From Streptomyces sp. MRC013 (lineage in GTDB: Bacteria > Actinomycetota > Actinomycetes > Streptomycetales > Streptomycetaceae), in contig NZ_CP094264.1 of assembly GCF_023614235.1 (NCBI RefSeq), positions 3,472,001 to 3,536,000 of the forward strand: a DNA stretch of 64,000 nt. The letters run 5' to 3'. Shown here piece after piece: positions 8,486-15,037 of the stretch. The translations under genes and the position numbers were made by a program. The notes below the pieces were generated by a model, which worked only from the letters and a program-made list of their open reading frames with translations, did no database searches and was not told where the DNA came from. Position 1 is the first letter of the stretch. Every line of letters starts with the position of its first letter.

Positions 8486-8862
8486 ACGGCCGCCTCCTCG
8501 AGTGCGGACAGGGTCTGTTCGCTGACCCGCATGCCGGCGGCGTCGTGATGGGCCCGCGTGGTGGTGGAGTCCACGCTGACCAGGGACATGTCGATCTCGT
8601 CCCTGCGGGCGGCTTCGGCGATCGCTTCGTCCAGCAGGGCCTGGAAGACGCCCGCGTCCCGCCATCGCATGAAGCGGTTGTAGACGGTCTGCCAGGCGCC
8701 GAACCGCTCGGGCATCTCCCTCCACTGGCTGCCGGTCCGGAACCGCCAGATCACCCCTTCGAACTGCTCACGCAGCCGCTCGGGGTACGGGCCGAACCTG
8801 CCGACCGGCAGGAACGGCCCGATGAACTCCCACTCTTGGTCCGTGAGTTGCGCACGCGTCAC
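8383..8862 (-). CDS. IS5-family transposase, frame A (N-terminal part)
   Basis: 159 residues in frame A. Begins MTRAQLTDQEWEFIGPFLP, the typical DUF4096 N-terminal domain of IS427-group transposases, with WRFRTGSQWREMPERFG. The first catalytic Asp is in SVDSTTTRAHH. After the slippery site the frame A tail is low-information sequence, so the working enzyme is probably the A-B fusion made by -1 frameshifting at the run read as AAAAGGGGG (plus strand 8475-8483). Confidence 0.9.
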   Translation of the reverse strand: MTRAQLTDQEWEFIGPFLPVGRFGPYPERLREQFEGVIWRFRTGSQWREMPERFGAWQTVYNRFMRWRDAGVFQALLDEAIAEAARRDEIDMSLVSVDSTTTRAHHDAAGMRVSEQTLSALEEAAVQKGERRRDKTGRTAKAIRSAPNANASAYDGGPG

Positions 8863-8898
8863 ACCACAGTCCTACCGGACCGGCACCCATCCCCGTGC

Positions 8899-8928
8899 TT
8901 GATCACAACAAGAGACAGCCCCTAGGGC
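8899..8928 (+). promoter_or_regulatory. Hybrid promoter candidate at the IS right end, facing hupA
   Basis: TTGATC (8899-8904) lies in the right inverted repeat and TAGGGC (8923-8928) in the flanking DNA, with an 18-nt spacer. Transcription would begin near 8935, giving hupA a 54-nt leader. Such junction promoters are a known consequence of IS insertion; activity here is inference. Confidence 0.4.
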
Positions 8929-8988
8929 CCTGGCAGCATCGGCTTCGATCTCACGCCTCACAGGCAAGAAGAACACGGGAGTAACAAC

Positions 8989-9270
8989 ATGAACCGCAGT
9001 GAGCTGGTGGCCGCCCTGGCCGACCGCGCCGAGGTGACCCGAAAGGACGCCGACGCCGTGCTGGCCGCGCTCGCCGAGACCGTCGGCGAGGTCGTCGCCA
9101 AGGGCGACGAGAAGGTCACCATCCCCGGTTTCCTGACCTTCGAGCGCACCCGCCGTGCCGCTCGCACCGCTCGCAACCCCCAGACCGGTGAGCCGATCGA
9201 GATCCCGGCCGGTTACAGCGTGAAGGTCTCCGCGGGCTCGAAGCTCAAGGAAGCCGCCAAGGGCAAGTAG
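8989..9270 (+). CDS. hupA: HU-family nucleoid-associated DNA-binding protein
   Basis: 93 residues, the length of the short Streptomyces HU (HupA). It bends and compacts DNA non-specifically as a dimer. Begins MNRSELVAALADRAEVTRKD. The DNA-clasping beta-arm region TFERTRRAARTARNPQTGEP (about residues 50-69) has the invariant RNPQTGE, with the proline that intercalates. It lacks the Lys/Ala-rich tail of HupS. Start ATG 8989 follows GGGAG. Upstream, the IS has replaced the natural promoter context. Confidence 0.96.
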   Translation: MNRSELVAALADRAEVTRKDADAVLAALAETVGEVVAKGDEKVTIPGFLTFERTRRAARTARNPQTGEPIEIPAGYSVKVSAGSKLKEAAKGK

Positions 9271-9288
9271 GCCCCCGCAGACGTGTGA

Positions 9289-9326
9289 GGAGGGCGGTCA
9301 CCCGTCGGGTCGGGTGACCGCCCTCC
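9289..9326. terminator. 15-bp perfect hairpin between hupA and murA
   Basis: GGAGGGCGGTCACCC (9289-9303) pairs perfectly with GGGTGACCGCCCTCC (9312-9326), 8-nt loop, 18 bases after the hupA stop. No T run follows, as is common in Streptomyces. Confidence 0.75.
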
Positions 9327-9460
9327 CCCTGCCCGCGCCCGGCCCGCCCGGAGCCCCGCGCACCCCGCGCACGGCGGCGGCCCCCGTCCACCACGGGGCG
9401 GCCGCCGTCGTACGCGAACGCAAGCCGGCGCTCCGTCGGAGCCCCGTCGCGCGCCGGGAC

Positions 9461-9494
9461 GGACCCGCCGGGCGGTTCCCCGCCCGGCGGGTCC
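9461..9494 (-). terminator. 15-bp perfect hairpin just after murA
   Basis: GGACCCGCCGGGCGG (9461-9475) pairs with CCGCCCGGCGGGTCC (9480-9494), 4-nt loop. Four bases beyond the murA stop on the minus strand. Confidence 0.75.
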
Positions 9495-9498
9495 GCCG

Positions 9499-10839
9499 TC
9501 AGACGGTCCCGGCGCCCGGGAGCTCGACCTTCGCGCCCAGCTCCACCAGCTTCTGCATGAAGTTCTCGTAGCCGCGGTTGATCAGCTCGATGCCGTGGAC
9601 GCGCGACGTGCCCTGCGCGGCCAGGGCGGCGATCAGGTACGAGAAGCCGCCGCGCAGGTCGGGGATGACCAGGTCGGCGCCCTGGAGCTTCGTCGGGCCC
9701 GACACGACCGCGGAGTGCAGGAAGTTCCGCTGGCCGAAACGGCAGTCGGAGCCGCCCAGGCACTCCCGGTACAGCTGGATGTGCGCGCCCATCTGGTTCA
9801 GCGCCGACGTGAAGCCGAGCCGCGACTCGTACACCGTCTCGTGGACGATCGACAGGCCCGCGGCCTGCGTCAGGGCGACCACCAGCGGCTGCTGCCAGTC
9901 GGTCTGGAAGCCCGGGTGCACGTCCGTCTCCAGCGCTATCGCGTTCAGCGAGCCGCCCGGGTGCCAGAAGCGGATGCCCTCGTCGTCGATCTCGAAGGCG
10001 CCGCCCACCTTCCGGTACGTGTTGAGGAAGGTCATCATCGAGCGCTGCTGCGCGCCGCGCACGGAGATGTTGCCCTCGGTGGCCAGCGCCGCCGAGGCCC
10101 AGGACGCCGCCTCCAGACGGTCCGGGAGCGCGCGGTGGGCGTAGCCGCCCAGCTCGTCGACGCCGGTGATCCGGATCGTCCGGTCGGTGTCCATCGCGAT
10201 GATGGCGCCCATCTTCTGCAGGACGCAGATGAGGTCCTCGATCTCGGGCTCGACCGCCGCGTTGGAGAGTTCCGTCACACCCTCCGCCAGCACGGCCGTC
10301 AGCAGCACCTGCTCGGTCGCGCCCACCGACGGGTACGGCAGCCGTATCTTCGTGCCGCGCAGCCGCCGCGGCGCCTCCAGGTACTGGCCGTCGGCGCGCT
10401 TCTCGATCCTCGCGCCGAACTGCCGGAGCACCTCGAAGTGGAAGTCGATCGGCCGTCCGCCGATGTCGCAGCCGCCCAGCCCGGGGATGAACGCGTGCCC
10501 GAGCCGGTGCAGCAGCGGACCGCAGAACAGGATCGGGATGCGCGAGGAGCCCGCGTGGGCGTCGATGTCGGCGACGTTCGCGGACTCGACGGACGTCGGG
10601 TCCATCACCAGCTCGCCCGGCTCGTCGCCGGGCCGGACGGTCACGCCGTGGAGCTGGAGCAGCCCGCGGACCACGCGCACGTCGCGGATGTCCGGCACGT
10701 TGCGCAGCCGGCTGGGCCCGCTGCCGAGCAGTGCGGCGACCATCGCTTTGGGCACGAGGTTCTTCGCGCCGCGGACGCGGATCTCGCCCTCCAGCGGAGT
10801 GCCGCCGTGGACAAGCAGTACATCGTCTGTGCCGGTCAT
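9499..10839 (-). CDS. murA: UDP-N-acetylglucosamine 1-carboxyvinyltransferase
   Basis: 446 residues. First committed step of peptidoglycan synthesis: transfers enolpyruvate from PEP to UDP-GlcNAc in the cytoplasm. Starts MTGTDDVLLVHGG, then GAKNLVPKAMVAALL with the K-N pair of the active site. The flexible loop GLGGCDIGGRPIDFHF (about residues 115-130) keeps the Cys attacked by fosfomycin. RGGFSYLIAALAAQGTS near the C-terminus is the conserved EPSP-synthase-fold motif. ATG 10837-10839 is preferred over upstream in-frame starts. Divergent from algH across 271 bp. Confidence 0.95.
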   Translation of the reverse strand: MTGTDDVLLVHGGTPLEGEIRVRGAKNLVPKAMVAALLGSGPSRLRNVPDIRDVRVVRGLLQLHGVTVRPGDEPGELVMDPTSVESANVADIDAHAGSSRIPILFCGPLLHRLGHAFIPGLGGCDIGGRPIDFHFEVLRQFGARIEKRADGQYLEAPRRLRGTKIRLPYPSVGATEQVLLTAVLAEGVTELSNAAVEPEIEDLICVLQKMGAIIAMDTDRTIRITGVDELGGYAHRALPDRLEAASWASAALATEGNISVRGAQQRSMMTFLNTYRKVGGAFEIDDEGIRFWHPGGSLNAIALETDVHPGFQTDWQQPLVVALTQAAGLSIVHETVYESRLGFTSALNQMGAHIQLYRECLGGSDCRFGQRNFLHSAVVSGPTKLQGADLVIPDLRGGFSYLIAALAAQGTSRVHGIELINRGYENFMQKLVELGAKVELPGAGTV

Positions 10840-11110
10840 GTATCTCGCGTTCCGGATGTGGTCGGGCAGGGGCCAGACAAAAGCGTAAAGGGCTTTCGCC
10901 CGTGCACCGTAAGTCGGCGGGGCGGCGGGGGCGCGGCGCAACCGGACCGGGGCCCGGGCGGACGTGTCGTCGCCCCGGGTGACGACGCGTCTCCGTGCCG
11001 GGGCGCGTACGGAGCGTGTCCGGCGCGCCGGCCCCCGCCGTGTGCCGGGAGACGGCCGGATCGCTCCGCGTCCGTCCCCGTACGGGCCGAAGATGCGGGA
11101 TCATGTGTCC

Positions 11111-11671
11111 ATGACGGAGGTGTCCTCGCTCGCGGGCCGGCTGCTCGTCGCCACCCCCGCGCTGGCCGACCCGAACTTCGACCGCGCGGTGGTGCTGCTG
11201 CTCGACCACGACGACGAGGGCTCCCTCGGCGTGGTCCTCAACCGGCCCACACCGGTCGACGTGGGCTCCATCCTGGAGTCCTGGGCGCCGCTCGCCGGCG
11301 AGCCCGGCGTGGTCTTCCAGGGCGGGCCCGTCTCCCTCGACGCCGCGCTCGGCCTCGCCGTGATCCCCGGGGACGAGGGACCCCTCGGCTGGCGCCGGGT
11401 GCACGGCGCGATCGGCCTGGTCGACCTGGAGGCCCCGCCCGAGCTGCTCGGCCCCGCCCTCGGCAGCCTGCGGATCTTCGCCGGGTACGCCGGCTGGGGG
11501 CCCGGCCAGCTGGAGGAGGAACTGGGCGACGGGGCCTGGTTCGTCGTCGAGTCCGAACCCGGCGACGTGTCGTCCCCGCGGCCCGAGAGCCTGTGGCGGG
11601 CCGTGCTGCGGCGGCAGCGCAGCGAACTCGCCATGATCGCGACGTACCCGGACGACCCGAGCCTGAACTGA
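11111..11671 (+). CDS. YqgE/AlgH family protein (DUF179)
   Basis: 186 residues. Family members share the N-terminal signature GRLLVATPALADPNFDRAVV (residues about 8-27) and LGVVLNRPT, both present; the biochemical role is not established. C-terminal IFAGYAGWGPGQLEEEL is the other family block. ATG 11111 is chosen because homologues as I recall them begin MTEVSSL; an in-frame ATG at 11093 is possible. A GATCAT box six bases before 11111 could make it leaderless. Confidence 0.88.
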   Translation: MTEVSSLAGRLLVATPALADPNFDRAVVLLLDHDDEGSLGVVLNRPTPVDVGSILESWAPLAGEPGVVFQGGPVSLDAALGLAVIPGDEGPLGWRRVHGAIGLVDLEAPPELLGPALGSLRIFAGYAGWGPGQLEEELGDGAWFVVESEPGDVSSPRPESLWRAVLRRQRSELAMIATYPDDPSLN

Positions 11672-11701
11672 AGCCGCCCCGGGTGAGTACCCTTGGCGGT
11701 T

Positions 11702-11989
11702 ATGAGCACTCTCGAGCCCGAGCGCGGGGCAGGTACGGGGACCCTCGTAGAGCCGACGCCGCAGGTGTCGCACGGCGACGGAGACCACGAGCGCTACGCC
11801 CATTACGTCCAGAAGGACAAGATCATGGCGAGTGCCCTCGACGGCACTCCCGTCGTCGCCCTGTGCGGCAAGGTCTGGGTCCCCGGCCGCGATCCCAAGA
11901 AGTACCCGGTCTGCCCGATGTGCAAGGAGATCTACGACTCCATGGGCGCGGGCGGCGACAAGGACAAGGGCGGCAAGGACAAGAAGTAG
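11702..11989 (+). CDS. DUF3039 protein (small zinc-binding, actinobacterial)
   Basis: 95 residues, acidic N-terminus and Lys/Gly-rich tail (GGDKDKGGKDKK). The core VALCGKVWVPGRDPKKYPVC and PMC gives one Cys followed by a CxxC pair, suggesting a metal knuckle. DUF3039 proteins are restricted to actinobacteria and of unknown function. Start at ATG 11702; TACCCT (11688-11693) eight bases upstream may be its -10 box. Follows algH by 30 bp. Confidence 0.85.
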   Translation: MSTLEPERGAGTGTLVEPTPQVSHGDGDHERYAHYVQKDKIMASALDGTPVVALCGKVWVPGRDPKKYPVCPMCKEIYDSMGAGGDKDKGGKDKK

Positions 11990-12488
11990 GCCCCCCGGGC
12001 CTCACGGTCCCTCCGCGGGGAGGCCCCCGGGCGCCGCACGCCCCGTGCCCGCCGTGCCTGGCACGGGCCGGTCCGCGGGGCCGAGCGCCCGGCCGGGGGC
12101 CTCCGCCGCACCCCCGTCCCGTGCCGCGCCGCACCCCCGTCTCGTCCGGTGCCGCACTCCCGCCCCGTGCCGCCCGCCCGGTCCCGGCGCGCCCGTCGCC
12201 CGGCCCCGCGCGCCCGTCGCCCGGTGGGCCGGGAACGCCCCGAACGTGTGACTCCGCCGTGCCGGGCGCCCCGGCGCGCGCCCGAGGTTCCTCCGCCGAC
12301 AAAGGTTTGCAAAGCGGACCATTCGCCCGGCCTGAGGGGCGTGGGCGGCCGCGGGCGGATCCACCCCCCGCGGGCCCTCGCGTCACCCGTCCCCGAAGAT
12401 GTGCCACAGTTTCCACGTCCGGGCTGTGAGCACGTACGGTACGGCAACACAGGCGGGACAGCCGGGACACCGGGAAGGGGCAGCTGGG
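11990..12488. other. Intergenic region before the XDH-like operon
   Basis: Holds a terminator-like hairpin just after the DUF3039 gene (GGGCCTC 11997-12003 with GAGGCCC 12020-12026, long loop), then very C-rich sequence with short direct repeats (CGCGCCCGTCGCCCGG occurs twice around 12189-12222). A TACGGT -10-like box lies at 12435-12440, about 50 bases before the TTG start. No convincing small gene. Confidence 0.5.
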
Positions 12489-13376
12489 TTGACCACGCAC
12501 GCACCGAGGACGGCGCACTCCGTCACGCTGCCGGCCTCGCTCGACGAGGCCGTGGCGGCACTCGCCGCCATGCCCGCCGCCGTGCCCGTCGCCGGCGGCA
12601 CGGACCTGATGGCCGCGGTCAACAAGGGCCGGCTGCGCCCCGCCGGCCTGGTCGGCCTCGGCCGCATCAACGAACTGCGCGGGTGGCAGTACCAGGACGG
12701 TCACGCCCTCCTCGGCGCCGGCCTCACCCACGCCCGCATGGGGCGCCCCGACTTCGCCGCCCTCATCCCCGCGCTCGCCGCCGCCGCGCGCGCCGCGGGC
12801 CCGCCGCAGATCCGCAACGCGGGCACCCTCGGCGGCAACGTCGTCACCGCCGCGCCGACCGGCGACTCGCTGCCCGTCCTGGCCGCCCTGGAGGCCGACC
12901 TCGTCGTCGCCGGCCCGTCCGGCGGCCGCGAGGTCCCCGTCTCGCACCTGCTCGCCGGCCGCGCGATGCTCGAACCGGGCGAACTGGTCGCCTTCGTCCG
13001 GGTGCCGCTGCTGCACGCCCCGCAGGTGTTCCTCAAGGCCACCGGGCGGACCGGCCCGGGCCGCGCCCTCGCCTCCGTCGCCGTCGTCCTGGACCCGGCG
13101 CGGCGGGCGGTGCGCTGCGCGGTCGGGGCGATCGCGCCGATGCCGCTGCGTCCGCTGGAGGCCGAGCACTGGATCGCCTCGCTCGTCGACTGGGACGGCG
13201 AGCGGGGGCTGGCGCCGGAGGCCCTCGTGGCGTTCGGCGAGTACGTCGCGGCGGCCTGCGTCCCGGACCGGCCGCCGGCCGCCGAGGAGCCGCCTCCGCT
13301 GCCGCCCGCCGTACTGCAACTGCGCCGCACGGTGTCCGTGCTGGCCCGACGAGCACTGGGGAGGGCGCTGTCGTGA
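12489..13376 (+). CDS. FAD-binding subunit, xanthine dehydrogenase/CO dehydrogenase medium-subunit family
   Basis: 295 residues. Family role: FAD domain that passes electrons from the 2Fe-2S subunit to NAD+ or another acceptor. FAD pyrophosphate motifs are intact: PVAGGTDLMAAVNKG (about residues 35-49) and IRNAGTLGGNVVTAAPTGDS (about 109-128), followed by the CO_deh_flav_C domain ending in SVLARRALGRALS. TTG at 12489 is preceded by GAAGGGG at a good distance; an earlier in-frame start lacks one. First gene of a three-gene operon; its stop overlaps the next start (GTGA). Confidence 0.87.
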   Translation: MTTHAPRTAHSVTLPASLDEAVAALAAMPAAVPVAGGTDLMAAVNKGRLRPAGLVGLGRINELRGWQYQDGHALLGAGLTHARMGRPDFAALIPALAAAARAAGPPQIRNAGTLGGNVVTAAPTGDSLPVLAALEADLVVAGPSGGREVPVSHLLAGRAMLEPGELVAFVRVPLLHAPQVFLKATGRTGPGRALASVAVVLDPARRAVRCAVGAIAPMPLRPLEAEHWIASLVDWDGERGLAPEALVAFGEYVAAACVPDRPPAAEEPPPLPPAVLQLRRTVSVLARRALGRALS

Positions 13377-15037
13377 CCACCGACGAGTCCGGCAACGAGG
13401 AGCGCGCGCGGGACGGCGGCGGCTGGCAGCCGACGCCGCAGGGGGAGTACGACGGCGACGCCACGGCGTTCGTCCACCTCCCGCCCGACATCGCCCGGGA
13501 CGGCGTCCCGCTGGAGGCGCCCGGCCACGGCTACGTACCGCCGCACATCGCCGACCCGCACGCCACCGCGCAGTGGAACTTCACGTCCGCCCCGGAGGCC
13601 GCGCACCCGCCCGCCCCGGGCCCCGCCGACCTGACGGGCCAGTGGACGATCCCGGTCGCGCAGGGGGAGCTGCCCGAGGAGTCGGGCGAGTACCGGATGG
13701 GCGCCCGGCAGTTCGGCACCGCGCCCGGGTACGCGCCGGCGTACGGCGGCGGACCCGAGCACGGGTACGCGCCGGTCCACGGCACGCCCGCGCACGACAC
13801 GCCCGCCCACGGGTCCGGGTACGCCCCCGGGACCGCGTCCGCGCCCGGTCCCGCACACCCGCACGAGGCGGCCGCACCGGCCCCGGAGAGCGCCGCGCCC
13901 GCGTCGGGACCCGCCTGGGCGGACGGCAGCAGCGCCCCCGCGACACTGCCGGGCGGTGCCCCCGCGCCCTGGGCGGTCGCCCCGCAGCCGGGTTTCGCCC
14001 CGGAACGGCCCGCCCCGCGACCGCAGTCCGCCCCGCAGGCCGAGGCACCGGCCGAGCCCGCGGCCCCGTACGAGCCCTCCGCCGCGCCGGACGACCGGGG
14101 CGACGGCCCCGCAGAGGCGGCCCGCGCGCGGGCCGGCGAGACCGGCACCGACCACGCGGTCGGCGCCCCGGCGGCCGGAGCGGTCGTCGACGGCCTCCCC
14201 GCCGCCGAGCCGTCCCCCGCCGAGCCGTCCCCCGAACGGGACGCGGCCCCGGCCGACGCCGACCACGCCGCGGTCAGCGACCACACCGCGGTCCCCGACA
14301 CCACCGCCCAGGCGGCACCCGACCACGCGCCGACGGACGGGGCGCCGGCCGACCACGCGCCGGCGGACGGGGCGCCGGGCCGGCCCGCGCCGGACGACCG
14401 GCCCGCGCCGGACGACCGGCCCTCCTCCGACCAGCCCTCTCCCGACCGGGAGGGGAGCGGCGAGCACCCGCACGTCTCGTACGTCCTGCGTGTCAACGGC
14501 GCCGATCGCCCCGTCACCGACGCGTGGATCGGCGAGTCGCTGCTGTACGTGCTGCGCGAGCGCCTCGGCCTGGCCGGTGCCAAGGACGGCTGCTCGCAGG
14601 GCGAGTGCGGCGCGTGCAACGTCCAGGTCGACGGCCGCCTCGTCGCCTCCTGCCTGGTGCCCGCCGCGACCGCCGCGGGCAGCGAGGTCCGTACCGTCGA
14701 GGGCCTGGCCGCCGGCGGAGCGCCCTCCGACGTACAGCGCGCCCTCACCCGCTGCGGCGCGGTCCAGTGCGGCTTCTGCATCCCCGGCATGGCGATGACC
14801 GTGCACGACCTGCTGGAGGGCAACCACGCGCCCAGCGACGTGGAGGCCCGGCGGGCGCTGTCCGGCAACCTGTGCCGCTGCACCGGCTACCAGGGCGCCC
14901 TCAGAGCCGTACGGGAAGTCGTCGCGGAACGCGCCGCCGGAAGGCCGGGAGCGACCGGAGGCGCGGCCGACCGGCAGAACCCCGAGGTCCGCATCCCGCA
15001 CCAGGTCCCCCACCCGCACGACGGAGGCACGGCGTGA
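13373..15037 (+). CDS. [2Fe-2S] subunit of XDH family with giant disordered N-terminal extension
   Basis: 554 residues against about 160-180 for a normal family member. Residues about 1-365 are Pro/Ala/Gly/Asp-rich and lack secondary-structure character; they include short repeats (PAPDDRPAPDDRP, DHAPADGAP, AEPSPAEPSP) and two W-containing motifs (GGWQPTPQGEYDGDATAF; QWTIPVAQGELPEESGEY). The catalytic domain starts near SYVLRVNGADR and has all eight cluster cysteines: CSQGECGAC, SC, QCGFC and NLCRC, followed by TGY. GTG 13373 overlaps the previous stop by 4 nt and the next gene overlaps its own stop likewise. Predicted redox partner of both neighbours. The extension could tether the complex to membrane, cell wall or partners; this is inference. 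Confidence 0.85.
   Translation: MTTDESGNEERARDGGGWQPTPQGEYDGDATAFVHLPPDIARDGVPLEAPGHGYVPPHIADPHATAQWNFTSAPEAAHPPAPGPADLTGQWTIPVAQGELPEESGEYRMGARQFGTAPGYAPAYGGGPEHGYAPVHGTPAHDTPAHGSGYAPGTASAPGPAHPHEAAAPAPESAAPASGPAWADGSSAPATLPGGAPAPWAVAPQPGFAPERPAPRPQSAPQAEAPAEPAAPYEPSAAPDDRGDGPAEAARARAGETGTDHAVGAPAAGAVVDGLPAAEPSPAEPSPERDAAPADADHAAVSDHTAVPDTTAQAAPDHAPTDGAPADHAPADGAPGRPAPDDRPAPDDRPSSDQPSPDREGSGEHPHVSYVLRVNGADRPVTDAWIGESLLYVLRERLGLAGAKDGCSQGECGACNVQVDGRLVASCLVPAATAAGSEVRTVEGLAAGGAPSDVQRALTRCGAVQCGFCIPGMAMTVHDLLEGNHAPSDVEARRALSGNLCRCTGYQGALRAVREVVAERAAGRPGATGGAADRQNPEVRIPHQVPHPHDGGTA

Larger units (their letters stand above)
7860..8922 (-). mobile_element. IS5-family (IS427-like) insertion sequence, complete
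   Basis: 1063 bp bounded by imperfect 23-bp terminal inverted repeats at 7860-7882 and 8900-8922. The arms share CTGTCTC at the tip and GTTGTGATCA inside, with three internal differences. It carries a two-frame DDE transposase on the minus strand. No long target duplication is visible; a 3-bp CCT repeat is possible if the right end is placed at 8920. Both ends and the slippery site are intact, so it may be active. It lies between malic enzyme and hupA. Confidence 0.9.
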
